Notes: generated by a model not told the origin, from the sequence alone. A stretch of DNA of 64,000 bases from Promicromonospora sp049532985 (GCF_049532985.1 NZ_CP186693.1:1054001-1118000); one strand, 5' to 3'. Positions 1 through 8,747 are shown, numbered from the stretch's first letter. Program-made: numbers and translations.

Positions 1-799
1 CGATCACCTGGCTGGGGTCGTCCGGGCCCGTGAGGTAGCCGGTGCGGTTGTTCGCCCAGCGGTGGGCGTGCAGGTGGAAGGTGTGGAGCTGGTCCCCGTG
101 GCCGATCGCGACGAACTCGACGGTCTCGCCGAGGTTCGCCTCCAGCATCGGGGTGTCGGGCGCCACCTTGTTGTTGATGGTCATGTCGTTGAACACCACC
201 GTGTAGGTGCGGTCGGGCAGGATGTCGCCCTTGCGGCGCACCACGAGGCCGCCGTACAGGCCCGCGCGCAGGCCCGCCGTGCCGTGCTCGCCGTCCATCG
301 CGTGGTCGTGGTAGTGCCAGTAGCCCGCGGAGCCGGCCACCCAGTGGCCGTCGTCGAGCTGGGTCTGCACGTGGCTGCGCCACGTGTAGGTGCGGGTCTC
401 GCCGGGCTCGTTGAACGAGGCGTTGAAGGGGCTGCCGTCCGAGTCGGTCGAGTAGTCCACGCCGTGCGGGTGGATCGACAGCCGCTTGTCGGTGTTGTTG
501 ACGAGCTCGATCTGCAGGGTGTCGCCCTCCCACATCTCCAGCAGGGGGCCGGGGATGGTGGCCTTGCCCGGGGCCAGCCCGTAGCCGTACTGGCCGCCGG
601 GCAGGGCCTCGGCGTAGATGGTGATGTGCCGGGTGGTGCCCAGCGTGGTGATCGGGCCCGGTCCGGCGGCGACCGCGCTGTCGGCGCCGAGCGCGAGCGC
701 GGCGGTCGGCGCCATCAGGCCGGCGAGGGTTCCGGTCAGGACGGTACGGCGGGACACACCGCCCGATGCGGGGCGGTGGTCAGTGCTGTGCTCAGGCAT
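1..799 (-). CDS. small two-domain laccase (multicopper oxidase), partial
   Basis: Exported multicopper oxidase of the small-laccase (SLAC) type, expected to oxidise phenols or metals while reducing O2 to water at copper sites shared between subunits of a trimer. The first 266 residues are present and the gene runs off the left edge. The N-terminus is a Tat signal (SRRTVLTG at residues 16-23, then an Ala-rich stretch), which fits a copper enzyme folded in the cytoplasm. Copper-ligand motifs seen: IHPHG near residue 109, WHYHDH near 160 and HTFHLHAHRW near 238. The last motif (HCHxxxH) must lie outside the window. ATG at 799 follows GGAG at a 4-nt gap. The two-domain layout is inferred from the motif spacing; a nitrite-reductase-like enzyme is the main alternative. 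Confidence 0.9.
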   Translation of the reverse strand, partial: MPEHSTDHRPASGGVSRRTVLTGTLAGLMAPTAALALGADSAVAAGPGPITTLGTTRHITIYAEALPGGQYGYGLAPGKATIPGPLLEMWEGDTLQIELVNNTDKRLSIHPHGVDYSTDSDGSPFNASFNEPGETRTYTWRSHVQTQLDDGHWVAGSAGYWHYHDHAMDGEHGTAGLRAGLYGGLVVRRKGDILPDRTYTVVFNDMTINNKVAPDTPMLEANLGETVEFVAIGHGDQLHTFHLHAHRWANNRTGYLTGPDDPSQVI

Positions 800-1121
800 G
801 CGTCTCCGTTCGACACCGTCGGGTCGCGGTCAGGCCGGCCCGACGAGACAGGGATCGGGAGGGAGGGGAGTCGCTGACAGCGGTGTCACGAGGTGGACCA
901 CATCGTCGTTGCCTCCCAGGACGTCGGCTGATGACCGTCAGCGGCGACGGTCGTGCCCTCAGGACGCATACGGCCGCCTTGCCGGTATGGCGACAGATGG
1001 CTCGCATGCGTGTTGTGCACCACAAGGTGGCTTTGTGAACCTATGGCGACTTCTGCCGAGTGTCAAGCAAAAGATGAAGGTCGATCGTCAGACTTCGTCG
1101 GCTCGCACCGGTAAAAGGTGG
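800..1121. other. intergenic region upstream of the laccase gene, no gene seen
   Basis: 322 bp between the laccase start and the end of the membrane-protein gene. Open frames here are short, arginine-rich and unconvincing. The part from about 1000 to 1110 is less GC-rich than its surroundings and holds small inverted repeats, for example TTGTG-cac-CACAA at 1013-1025. It probably carries the laccase promoter, but no clear -35/-10 pair can be assigned. Confidence 0.5.
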
Positions 1122-1733
1122 TTACGGCAGGAGCACCAGGGCCGCCGTCGCGACGAGGACTGCGCCGGTGAGCAGGCCGGTCAGCGGGTGGACGAGCGCC
1201 ACGGTGGGCCGGTGGCCCCGGGGGTGCGGGACGGCCCGCAGCACCCAGCCCAGCGGCCAGGCGGCCAGTGCGACGGCGATCCCGGCCGCGGCGCCGAGGT
1301 AGAGCGCGGGGACGTCGAGGGTGTTCGCGATCACCGCCACCTGGAGCGCCGTCGAGATCGCGACGACCGTCGGGATCAGGTGCACCCGCTGCTTGCCCAC
1401 GGTCACGGCGGCCTTGGCCTCGTCCTTCGCGGCTGCCACCGCCCGGCGGTACCGGCTCGCCAGCAGGCCGGTGCACAGGCGGGTCAGGCCGGCGTGCACC
1501 GCCAGGGCGGCGACGTAGATGCTCGCGACCCGCCCGGTCACGACCGTGCCGTCCGGCCAGGCCCGTGCGGCGGCCAGGGCGCCGAGGGCTGCGACGACGC
1601 CGGCCAGGACCAGCCCGGCGACCGGGGCCAGGCGGGTCCACGGGCCCGAGTGCCGGACCGTCCAGCCGAACCACAGCGCGCCCAGGATGCTGACCGCGGT
1701 CGCCGCCAGGGCGTGGTCGCTCGCGTACTCCAT
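1122..1733 (-). CDS. six-TM membrane protein of unknown function
   Basis: Integral membrane protein of 203 residues that I do not recognise. Hydrophobic segments lie at about 8-25, 36-56, 66-92, 119-139, 143-165 and 180-202, so about six helices. A basic cytoplasmic loop at 93-117 (Arg/Lys-rich, then KDEAKAAVTVGKQR) separates the two halves. There are no obvious catalytic residues. ATG at 1733 is preceded by GGAGGG, 7 nt away, which decides this start against a longer frame beginning at 1775. The gene stands alone, followed at 1865 by an unrelated hydrolase on the same strand. Confidence 0.75.
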   Translation of the reverse strand: MEYASDHALAATAVSILGALWFGWTVRHSGPWTRLAPVAGLVLAGVVAALGALAAARAWPDGTVVTGRVASIYVAALAVHAGLTRLCTGLLASRYRRAVAAAKDEAKAAVTVGKQRVHLIPTVVAISTALQVAVIANTLDVPALYLGAAAGIAVALAAWPLGWVLRAVPHPRGHRPTVALVHPLTGLLTGAVLVATAALVLLP

Positions 1734-1864
1734 CGTTCTTCCCTCCACCCGGGACCGGCGCCGTGAAATCGGCACAAACCGGGCGCAAGCCTAAGACGTC
1801 CGCGCAGGTCAGGGAAGGTTTCGGATATCTGGCTGGTGATGTCGCGCGATGTTCACCGAGGGGT

Positions 1865-2719
1865 TCAGGCGGAGTTCACCGCGCCCGCCGTGACGTGCCC
1901 GAGGACCGCGCCGAGCGTCTCCGGCGCGTCCAGCACGCCGTTGTGCCCGGCGTCCGGCTCCACCAGCCGGCTGCCCGGGTGTGCGGCGTGCAGCGCGCGT
2001 GACGAGGCCGGCGGGATCTCCCGGTCGCGCGACCCGTGCACGAACAGGGCGGGCGCCGCCACGGGGTGGCGGAAGAGGTCGAAGCGGGCGGCGGGATCCG
2101 GTTCGTCGGGGAAGAGTCGTGCGGCCACCCGTCGTGCGTGCCGGTCGTGCAGGGTCGCCGGGAGGTCGATCGCCCGGACGAACCCGTCGTTCAGGGCGTC
2201 GAACGACGGTGCGGCGGCGACGGCGGTGTACGTCGCGGCGTCCACGCCCTCCGTGACGGCGGTGCCCGCGGCGAGCGCCCCGAACGAGTGCCCGACGATG
2301 CCGGCCAGCGGCCCGGCGTCGTCGGCGATGCGGCGGATGATCGCGAGGTGGTCGAGGATCGTCGTGTACCGGCCGGTCGAGTCGCCGTGGGCCACGGCGT
2401 CGTAGGCCAGGACGTGGCGGCCCGACCGTTCCAGGGTCTCGACGAGGCGCGCGAACCGCGACGCCCGCGACCGCCAGCCGTGCACCAGCAGCACCGGGTC
2501 ACCGGCCGGGTCGCCCCAGGCGTAGGTGACGACCCGCTCGCCGGCCACGCGCAGCTCGCCGCGGCGGGCGCGCTCGTGGACGGCGCGGTCGGCGGTGCGC
2601 ACCGGCGCGGGCGCGCCGATCGTGCGGAAGGCGCGGTAGGACGCGGCCAGCGCGAGCGGCGGCGCGACGCGGCCGGTGACCCGGAACGCGGCGCGGACGG
2701 CGGGGTGGATCCGGGGCAT
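1865..2719 (-). CDS. alpha/beta hydrolase
   Basis: Serine hydrolase of 284 residues with the alpha/beta-hydrolase fold; substrate unknown, probably an ester or lactone. The oxyanion-hole strand is VLLVHGW (76-82), the nucleophile elbow GHSFG (Ser145), the acidic residue lies in HGSRDRE near 232 and the catalytic His in GHNG at about 259. The N-terminus (residues 15-30) is hydrophobic and could be a weak membrane anchor. ATG at 2719 has AGGAG upstream. The open frame extends much further upstream, but that part is the shadow of genes on the other strand. It is divergent from a TetR gene, with a long palindrome between them, so it is the likely target of that repressor. Confidence 0.88.
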   Translation of the reverse strand: MPRIHPAVRAAFRVTGRVAPPLALAASYRAFRTIGAPAPVRTADRAVHERARRGELRVAGERVVTYAWGDPAGDPVLLVHGWRSRASRFARLVETLERSGRHVLAYDAVAHGDSTGRYTTILDHLAIIRRIADDAGPLAGIVGHSFGALAAGTAVTEGVDAATYTAVAAAPSFDALNDGFVRAIDLPATLHDRHARRVAARLFPDEPDPAARFDLFRHPVAAPALFVHGSRDREIPPASSRALHAAHPGSRLVEPDAGHNGVLDAPETLGAVLGHVTAGAVNSA

Positions 2720-2745
2720 GGGAGCTCCTGTCGGGAGAAATCTGG

Positions 2746-2776
2746 ACGACCGTACGGATAGTATCCGAACGGTCGT
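2746..2776. promoter_or_regulatory. 31-bp palindromic operator between hydrolase and tetR genes
   Basis: The arms acgaccgtacggata (2746-2760) and tatccgaacggtcgt (2762-2776) flank a single central base and match at 14 of 15 positions. A palindrome of this length in a tetR-divergent spacer is the expected binding site of the neighbouring TetR repressor. It lies next to the tetR -10 and inside the hydrolase promoter region, so both genes should be controlled. Confidence 0.82.
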
Positions 2777-2781
2777 ACACT
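2776..2781 (+). promoter_or_regulatory. -10 hexamer of tetR gene (leaderless)
   Basis: TACACT ends 7 nt before the ATG at 2789, and no Shine-Dalgarno sequence lies between. Its first base is the last base of the palindromic operator, which fits autorepression. Confidence 0.6.
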
Positions 2782-2788
2782 TTCCACC

Positions 2789-3460
2789 ATGGCGAGCGAC
2801 GCGGGTACCGGCACCGAGACCGACGGCAGGCGCCTGCGCGGCGACCGCACCCGCCGCACCGTGCTCGACACCGCCGTGCAGGAGGCCTCCGTGAGCGGCC
2901 TGGAGGCGCTGTCGTTCGGCGCGCTCGCGGCGTCCGCCCCCGTGAACAAGAGCGCCATCGCCGGGCTGTTCGGGTCCAAGGAGGGGCTCCAGCTCGCCGC
3001 CGTCGAGCGCGCGCGCCAGATCTACACCGAGCACGTGATCGTCCCGGCCCGGTCCGCCCCGCGCGGCCTGCCGCGGCTGTGGGCGCTCGTGCTGGCCTGG
3101 ACCGCGTACTCCCGGGCGCGCGTGTTCCGGGGCGGCTGCTTCTTCCGCACGGTCGAGGTCGAGTTCGACATGCGCACCGGCGCCGTACGCGACGCCGTCG
3201 TGGCGGCGCAGCGCGACTGGGAGGCGTACCTGGTGCACCAGGCGCAGCTCGCGGCGCAGGCCGGCGACCTGTCCGGCGACACGGACCCGGAGCAGGTCGC
3301 GTTCGAGGTGAACGCGCTGCTCAACGCCGCGAACGACCGGTCCCTGCTGCTGGGCGACGATCGCGTGTACGACCGGGCGCTGGCGGCGGCGCGGGCCCTG
3401 CTCGTGGCCCACGGCGCCGACCTGGCCGCCCTGGACCGGGGTGTCACCGCGCGGGGTTAA
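2789..3460 (+). CDS. TetR/AcrR family transcriptional regulator
   Basis: DNA-binding repressor of 223 residues. The N-terminal helix-turn-helix spans about residues 22-70 (RTRRTVLDTAV, then ALSFGALAA and NKSAIAGLFGSKEGL, the usual TetR pattern). The C-terminal part is the ligand/dimer domain and contains a GGCFFRTVEVEFD stretch found in many TetR proteins. The ligand is unknown. It probably represses itself and the divergent alpha/beta hydrolase through the palindrome at 2746-2776. ATG at 2789 lacks a Shine-Dalgarno sequence and appears leaderless. The stop TAA at 3458 is also the start of the -10 of the next gene. Confidence 0.9.
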   Translation: MASDAGTGTETDGRRLRGDRTRRTVLDTAVQEASVSGLEALSFGALAASAPVNKSAIAGLFGSKEGLQLAAVERARQIYTEHVIVPARSAPRGLPRLWALVLAWTAYSRARVFRGGCFFRTVEVEFDMRTGAVRDAVVAAQRDWEAYLVHQAQLAAQAGDLSGDTDPEQVAFEVNALLNAANDRSLLLGDDRVYDRALAAARALLVAHGADLAALDRGVTARG

Positions 3461-3463
3461 GGT
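3458..3463 (+). promoter_or_regulatory. -10 hexamer of Nudix gene, overlapping tetR stop codon
   Basis: TAAGGT sits 6 nt before the GTG at 3470. Its first three bases are the TAA stop codon of the upstream gene. Confidence 0.55.
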
Positions 3464-3469
3464 CGGGCG

Positions 3470-4159
3470 GTGAGCTCCTCCGCATCCGCACGCAAGCAGC
3501 TGGTCGCCCTCGCCGAGCGAGGCTTCGAGGGGCCGTGGCGGCACGCGCGCGGCGACTTCACCGCGGACGCCCGGCCCGCCTCCGTGCTCGTGCTGTTCGG
3601 CGTGCTCGACGACCTGCCCGCCGACCGCGCCGCGAACCCCGACGTCGCGGTGCCGGCCGATCTCGACGTGCTGCTCCTGGCCCGTGCCGCGACGCTGCGC
3701 AGCCACGCCGGGCAGGTCGCCTTCCCGGGTGGCCGGGCCGAGGACGGGGAGGACGCCGTCGCGGCCGCCCTGCGCGAGGCGGAGGAGGAGACCGGGCTCG
3801 ACCCCGCCGGGGTGGAGGTGCTGGGCGCGTTCGGCGAGCTGCCGATGCCCGTCAGCAACCACGTGGTCACACCCGTGCTCGGCTGGTGGGCCCGCCCCAC
3901 GCCCGTGCGCGTGGTGGACGTCGCCGAGTCGGCCCACGTGTTCCGCGCCCCCGTGGCCGACCTGCTCGACCCGGGCAACCGCTTCACCACGGTGCTGCGC
4001 CGCGGCCGCCAGACCTGGCGCGGACCGGGCTTCCACGTGCACGACGGCGACCTCACCCACCTCGTGTGGGGGTTCACCGCGGGCATCCTCGACGCCGTGT
4101 TCGACCAGCTCGGCTGGACCGAGCCCTGGGACCGCACCCGAGAGCTGGGCATCGCGTGA
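3470..4159 (+). CDS. Nudix hydrolase, CoA-pyrophosphatase type
   Basis: Hydrolase of 229 residues that should cleave a nucleoside-diphosphate derivative, probably coenzyme A. The Nudix box begins at GG (87-88) and ends in REAEEETG (102-109). The preceding stretch LRSHAGQVAFPGG is the signature of the CoA-pyrophosphatase (NudL/YeaB) subgroup. The GTG start has no ribosome-binding site; a TANNNT hexamer immediately upstream suggests a leaderless message. The stop TGA overlaps a possible ATG of the next gene at 4159, but the better start of that gene lies at 4177. Confidence 0.9.
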   Translation: MSSSASARKQLVALAERGFEGPWRHARGDFTADARPASVLVLFGVLDDLPADRAANPDVAVPADLDVLLLARAATLRSHAGQVAFPGGRAEDGEDAVAAALREAEEETGLDPAGVEVLGAFGELPMPVSNHVVTPVLGWWARPTPVRVVDVAESAHVFRAPVADLLDPGNRFTTVLRRGRQTWRGPGFHVHDGDLTHLVWGFTAGILDAVFDQLGWTEPWDRTRELGIA

Positions 4160-4176
4160 TGCCCGAGGAGGAACCG

Positions 4177-5109
4177 ATGACCGACGTGACCCGCGACGCC
4201 ATCCGCGCGGCCGAGGCCCTGATCCGCCCGCACGTGCGGCACACCCCGGTGCTGGAGGCCGACCTGGCCGACTTCGGCCGCCCCGCGCACTCGCTGGCGC
4301 TCAAGCTGGAGTGCCTCCAGCACTCCGGCTCGTTCAAGGCGCGGGGCGCGTTCACCAGCCTGCTCACCCGCGACGTGCCCGACGCCGGCGTCGTGGCCGC
4401 GTCGGGCGGCAACCACGGGGCCGCCGTCGCCTACGCCGCGGCCCGGCTGGGCATCCCCGCGACGATCTTCGTGCCGAGCGTGACGTCGGCGGCCAAGGCC
4501 GACCGCATCCGCGGCTACGGCGCCAAGCTCGTGGTGGGCGGCGACCGCTACGCCGACGCCCTGGCCGCCAGCGAGGAGTTCGTCGCCGGCACCGGCGCCA
4601 TGACCGTGCACGCCTACGACCAGGTGGAGACGCTGACCGGCCAGGGCACCCTCGGCCTGGAGATCGCCCAGGACCTGCCCGACCTCGACACCCTGCTGGT
4701 GGCCGTGGGTGGCGGCGGGCTGATCGGCGGCATCTCAGCCTGGTTCCGCGGCGACGTGCGCGTCGTGGCCGTGGAGCCCGAGGGTGCGCCGACCCTGCAC
4801 CGCGCCCTCGCGGCCGGCGAACCGGTCGACGCACCCACCGAGGGCATCGCCGCCGACTCGCTCGCGCCCCAGCAGGTGGGCCGCCTCATGTTCCCCCTGG
4901 CCCAGCAGTTCGTCGAGCGCTCCGTGCTGGTCACCGACGAGGCCATCGCGGCCGCCCAGCACTCCCTGTGGGAGACGGCCCGCGTCGTGGCCGAGCCGGG
5001 CGGGGCGACGGCGCTCGCCGCCGTGCTGTCCGGCGCCTATGTGCCCGCACCGGGGGAGCGGGTCGCGGTGCTGGTGTGCGGCGCGAACACGACCGCCGTC
5101 CGGCTCTAG
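4177..5109 (+). CDS. PLP-dependent serine/threonine dehydratase
   Basis: Fold-type II PLP enzyme of 310 residues that deaminates a hydroxy-amino acid (L-threonine, L-serine or a related substrate) to a 2-oxo acid and ammonia. The PLP lysine is in GSFKARGA (Lys54), the phosphate-binding residues are SGGNHG (76-81), and a GGGGLIGG loop follows near 170. There is no C-terminal ACT domain, so feedback by isoleucine is not expected; this is the short, catabolic or threo-3-hydroxyaspartate-type form. GAGGAGGA at 4164-4171 lies 5 nt before ATG 4177 and decides this start over ATG 4159. It probably shares a transcript with the Nudix gene. Confidence 0.88.
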   Translation: MTDVTRDAIRAAEALIRPHVRHTPVLEADLADFGRPAHSLALKLECLQHSGSFKARGAFTSLLTRDVPDAGVVAASGGNHGAAVAYAAARLGIPATIFVPSVTSAAKADRIRGYGAKLVVGGDRYADALAASEEFVAGTGAMTVHAYDQVETLTGQGTLGLEIAQDLPDLDTLLVAVGGGGLIGGISAWFRGDVRVVAVEPEGAPTLHRALAAGEPVDAPTEGIAADSLAPQQVGRLMFPLAQQFVERSVLVTDEAIAAAQHSLWETARVVAEPGGATALAAVLSGAYVPAPGERVAVLVCGANTTAVRL

Positions 5110-5117
5110 GCCGTCGC

Positions 5118-6008
5118 TCAGCCCAGGAGCTGCTCCACCGCGTGCTCGCCGACGCCCACCATGACCGGGTGGGTGTCCGGGTAGGAGAAGCAGATCGTCG
5201 TGTACAGCAGCGCCCAGCCCTGGGCACGGCGCCACATCCCGGCGTCCCAGCCGCGCCCGCCCCGGGCCTGGGCGTCGACCACGGCCCGGAACCGACGGCG
5301 GCCTTCGGCGTCGAACGTGAGCCACATGGCGCCCAGGTCGGACGCCGGGTCGCCGCTGGTCACGTCGCCGAAGTCGATCACGGCGGCCAGCCGGCCGCCC
5401 GCGGTCACGAGGTTGGCCGGGTGCGGGTCGCCGTGCAGCCACATCGGGGCGCCGTCGTACTCCGGGGCGCTCGCGGCGTCCGCCCACAGGGCGCGGGCGC
5501 GACGGTGCAGCCGCTCCGGCAGCAGGCCGAGGCGGTCCTCGAACGTGGCCTCGCGCTCGCCGACCGGGATGCCGCGGAACCTGTTTCCGGGGGCGTCGTC
5601 GGGCGCCGGCTGGTGCAGCGCCACGAACACCCGGGCGAGGTGCTCGGCCCACGGCGTGCGCTCGGCGGGCGGGACGAGCGCGGCGGCGACGCCGTCCACC
5701 CACCGGACCACGCCCCACGGCCACGGGTAGCCGAGTGCGTCGCTGGGTGTGCCGACGCGGACCGGCGTGGGCACGGGGACGGGCAGGCGTGGCGCCAGCA
5801 GCGGGAGCACGCTGTGCTCGTTGCGCATGAGCTGCGCGCCGAGCTCGCGGCGCGGCAGGCGCAGGGCGAGGTCGTCGCCCAGCCGGACCACCACGTTGTC
5901 CCACCCGTTGGCCACCAGCTCCAGCGGCAGGCGGGCGAGGTCGGGATGCTGCTCCTGCAGGAGCGCCCGGGCGAGGTCGACGGTCACGTCGAGGTCGGCG
6001 GCGACCAC
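5118..6008 (-). CDS. aminoglycoside phosphotransferase-family kinase
   Basis: Protein of 296 residues with the APH/choline-kinase fold, which transfers the gamma-phosphate of ATP to a small hydroxylated molecule. The catalytic loop is LHGDPHPANL (about 189-198) and the metal-binding Asp follows in IDFGD near 210. The N-terminal lobe has LALRLPRRE, containing the ATP-binding basic residue region. The substrate cannot be told; a housekeeping sugar or antibiotic-like target is equally possible. GTG at 6008 is preceded by AAGGAGG with a 5-nt spacer, so the longer frame is not used. It is convergent with the dehydratase, with a gap of only 8 bp. Confidence 0.87.
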   Translation of the reverse strand: MVAADLDVTVDLARALLQEQHPDLARLPLELVANGWDNVVVRLGDDLALRLPRRELGAQLMRNEHSVLPLLAPRLPVPVPTPVRVGTPSDALGYPWPWGVVRWVDGVAAALVPPAERTPWAEHLARVFVALHQPAPDDAPGNRFRGIPVGEREATFEDRLGLLPERLHRRARALWADAASAPEYDGAPMWLHGDPHPANLVTAGGRLAAVIDFGDVTSGDPASDLGAMWLTFDAEGRRRFRAVVDAQARGGRGWDAGMWRRAQGWALLYTTICFSYPDTHPVMVGVGEHAVEQLLG

Positions 6009-6141
6009 GGTTTCCTCCTTCGTCGGGGCGCGCAAACCCGGGCGCGCCGGATGAGGTGCCGGATGGGGGGTGGAGGAGGACAACCTTACGGCCTCAGCCG
6101 CGAGGGTCCCCGTGCGGGGTGCCTGCGGGAGCCGACGAGTG

Positions 6142-6147
6142 GATACT
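6142..6147 (+). promoter_or_regulatory. -10 hexamer of DUF1801 gene
   Basis: GATACT lies 6 nt before ATG 6154. The start has no Shine-Dalgarno sequence. Confidence 0.45.
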
Positions 6148-6153
6148 GACCGC

Positions 6154-6582
6154 ATGGCCACGACCTGGACCGACGGTGACCCGGTCGCCTTCGTCGAGCG
6201 TGCCGCGCCCGCCGTCCGCCGCCGGGACGCGCACACCCTGCTCGAGCTGATGCGTCGCGTCACCGGTCAGGAGCCGCGCATGTTCGGCACGTCGATGGTC
6301 GGCTTCGGCCAGTACCGGTACGAGTACGCGAGCGGTCGTTCGGGCCAGGCGCCGGCGGCGAGCTTCGCGCCGCGCAAGGCGGCCACCACGGTGTACCTGC
6401 CGGACGGCGTCGGCGCGCACGAGGAGCTGCTGGCCCGGCTCGGGCCGCACACCACGGGTGTCGGCTGCCTCTACGTCAAGGACCTGGAGCAGGTCGACCT
6501 CGGCGTGCTGGAGGAGATCGTGCGGCGGTCCTGGTCCGCCGTCACCGCCGGTACGTTCGGACGACGGGCGCGTGAGTCCTGA
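6154..6582 (+). CDS. DUF1801 domain protein
   Basis: Small cytosolic protein of 142 residues. The pattern TGQEPRMFGTSMVGFGQYRYEY followed by FAPRKAATTVYL matches the DUF1801 (YdhG-like) fold, whose biochemical role is not established. No transmembrane or signal segment is seen. It reads away from the phosphotransferase gene. The next gene on this strand, a helicase, begins 93 bp downstream with its own ribosome-binding site. Confidence 0.82.
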   Translation: MATTWTDGDPVAFVERAAPAVRRRDAHTLLELMRRVTGQEPRMFGTSMVGFGQYRYEYASGRSGQAPAASFAPRKAATTVYLPDGVGAHEELLARLGPHTTGVGCLYVKDLEQVDLGVLEEIVRRSWSAVTAGTFGRRARES

Positions 6583-6675
6583 CGGGCGCGGGAACGCGCC
6601 CGGATGCGGTGTCACGCCGGGAACGTTCGGCGACCCGATCGCGTTGACACCAGGCCCCGACCACGAGGAGACCCG

Positions 6676-8739
6676 GTGCCGTCACGCCAGACCGAGCAGT
6701 TCCCCGACCAGCGCTCCGCCGAGCAGGTGCTGGTCGACGTCCTGTACGCCCGCCTCGACACCGAGGTGGCCCGCGTGCAGGCCGACCTGGCGGAGGCGTT
6801 GCGTGCCCCGTCCGGCGACCCCGAGGAGGCCTACACTCGCGAGGTGCGGGTCGCGATGCTCGACCGGCGCGCCCGCACGCTCGACGCCGCCGAGCACCAC
6901 CTCTGCTTCGGCCGCATCGACGGCGCCGACGGCCGCACCCTGCACATCGGCCGCACCGGGCTGAGCGACGGTGACCACCAGCTCCTCGTCGACTGGCGGG
7001 CCGAGGCCGCGCGACCCTTCTACGCCGCTACCGCCGCCCACCCGATGGGCCTGCGCCGCCGCCGACACCTGGCCCTGGACGGGCGCCGGGTCGCCCGCGT
7101 GAGCGACGAGATCCTGGACGGCACCGAGCCGGGGCCGCACGACGTGGTCGGGGACGGCCCGCTGCTGGAGGCGATCAGCGCGCGGCGCACCGGCCGCATG
7201 CGGGACGTGGTCTCCACGCTCCAGGCCGAGCAGGACGCGATCATCCGTTCGGCGCACCGCGGTGTGACCGTCGTGGAGGGCGGTCCCGGCACGGGCAAGA
7301 CCGTGGTCGCGCTGCACCGTGCGGCCTACGTGCTGGCGGGCTTCGAGGAGGCGCGGGCCGACGGCGTGCTCGTGCTGGGGCCGAACACCCGGTTCCTCGA
7401 CTACATCGCGGAGGTGCTGCCGTCGCTCGGCGAGAACGACGTGGCCATGAGCACGGCGGACCGCCTGCTCGGCGACGCGCTGGGCCTGCCCGGGATCCCC
7501 GAGGCAGGTCACGAGCTGCGGCGCGTCGCGGGTGACGCGCGCCTGGCGGACGAGCTGGCCGAGGTGGTGGCGGGCTACCAGGCGGCGTCCGGCACGCTGA
7601 CGGTGCGGGTGGACGGCGACCCGGTCACGCTGGACGAGCACGCGCTCGCAGAGGCGCGGGAGACCGCGGTCGGCACCGGCCTGCCGCACAACCAGGCGCG
7701 GGCCGTGTTCAAGGACCTGGTCGTGGACGTCGTGGCCGACGAGGTGCAGGCGCGCGCCCGCGTGTTCCTCGCGAAGCTGGACGAGGACATCGAGGTGCTC
7801 ACCGGCGGCGTGAACGTCGACAAGGCCGCGGCCGGGGACCTGGCGCGGCTCGGCTTCGCCCCGGACGACGGCGGCACCTTCGGGCACGCCGCCGCAGTGG
7901 CCGAGCTCGACCCCACCGCGCTGGCCGCGGAGCTCGCCGAGGACGTCGCGCTGGAGCGCGCGGTCGAGGCCGCGTGGCCCCGGCTCGTGCCGGAGGACGT
8001 GGTGCTGGACCTGCTCGACCGGCGCCCCGGGCTCGCGCCGGGCGGGGAGGCGGCCTGGACCACCGCCCACCTGCCGCTGCTCGACGAGGCCGCGCACCTG
8101 CTGGACGGGCCGCCCGCCCGGACCTACGGGCACGTGGTGGTCGACGAGGCGCAGGAGCTGACGCCCATGCAGTGGCGCTCGGTGCTGCGCCGCTGCCCCG
8201 GACGGTCCATGACCGTCGTGGGCGACCTGGCGCAGGCCGGGCCGGCGACCGGCGCGGCGTCGTGGGCGGACGCGCTGGGCCGGGACCTGGCGCGGCGGGC
8301 CGACGTGCGCACGCTGACCGTCTGCTACCGCACCACCGCCGAGGTGCTGGCCGAGGCCGCGCCGCTGCTCGCCCGGATCGCCCCCGGCCAGACGCCGGCC
8401 CGGGCGGTGCGGCACGGGGACGAGCCCCGCCGCCGTGCCGCGGGCGACGACCTCGCGGCGGCGGTCGTGGAGGAGGTCGGCCGCGAGCTGGCGCACGGCG
8501 ACCTCGTGGCCGTCGTGGCGGCGGACGACGCCGTCCCCGGCCTGACCGAGGCCCTGGGCACCGCGGCGAACGCGGCCGGTGCGGTCCGGGTGGTGCCGGT
8601 GTCCCAGGTGCGTGGCCTGGAGTTCGACGCCGTGCTGGTCGCCGACCCCGGCGGCATCACCGCCGCACGGCCGGGCGGTGAGCGCGACCTCTACGTCGCG
8701 CTGACCCGCCCGACCCGGCGGCTCGTCGTGGTCGGCTGA
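6676..8739 (+). CDS. helR: HelD/HelR-like superfamily 1 helicase
   Basis: ATP-driven motor of 687 residues, related to UvrD helicases and to the RNA-polymerase-recycling factor HelD/HelR. It has a coiled-coil-like N-terminal region (EQVLVDVLYARLDTEVARVQ), Walker A GGPGTGKT at about 201-208, motif II VVDEAQEL near 489, YRTTAEVL near 555, and C-terminal motifs VRGLEFDAVLV and YVALTRPTRRL. Members with this architecture pull stalled RNA polymerase off DNA, and the HelR subgroup protects it from rifamycins. GTG at 6676 has ACGAGGAG upstream. I see no clear rifamycin-associated element upstream. The gene symbol is a family-level guess. Confidence 0.85.
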   Translation: MPSRQTEQFPDQRSAEQVLVDVLYARLDTEVARVQADLAEALRAPSGDPEEAYTREVRVAMLDRRARTLDAAEHHLCFGRIDGADGRTLHIGRTGLSDGDHQLLVDWRAEAARPFYAATAAHPMGLRRRRHLALDGRRVARVSDEILDGTEPGPHDVVGDGPLLEAISARRTGRMRDVVSTLQAEQDAIIRSAHRGVTVVEGGPGTGKTVVALHRAAYVLAGFEEARADGVLVLGPNTRFLDYIAEVLPSLGENDVAMSTADRLLGDALGLPGIPEAGHELRRVAGDARLADELAEVVAGYQAASGTLTVRVDGDPVTLDEHALAEARETAVGTGLPHNQARAVFKDLVVDVVADEVQARARVFLAKLDEDIEVLTGGVNVDKAAAGDLARLGFAPDDGGTFGHAAAVAELDPTALAAELAEDVALERAVEAAWPRLVPEDVVLDLLDRRPGLAPGGEAAWTTAHLPLLDEAAHLLDGPPARTYGHVVVDEAQELTPMQWRSVLRRCPGRSMTVVGDLAQAGPATGAASWADALGRDLARRADVRTLTVCYRTTAEVLAEAAPLLARIAPGQTPARAVRHGDEPRRRAAGDDLAAAVVEEVGRELAHGDLVAVVAADDAVPGLTEALGTAANAAGAVRVVPVSQVRGLEFDAVLVADPGGITAARPGGERDLYVALTRPTRRLVVVG

Positions 8740-8747
8740 GCCGGCGG

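Noticed and set aside
766..1038. 90-codon frame in the laccase upstream region
   Set aside because: Arg/Gly-rich, no ribosome-binding site, no recognisable motif, and overlaps the laccase start.
1865..4060. 731-codon open frame on the minus strand
   Set aside because: Only the first 855 bp from the right-hand start at 2719 encode a recognisable hydrolase. The rest is antisense to tetR and Nudix genes and has the amino acid bias of high-GC shadow frames.
6644..6649. TTGACA as -35 box upstream of the HelR-like gene
   Set aside because: The hexamer fits the consensus, but no -10 sequence is found at 16-19 bp and the distance to the start is too short for the ribosome-binding site.
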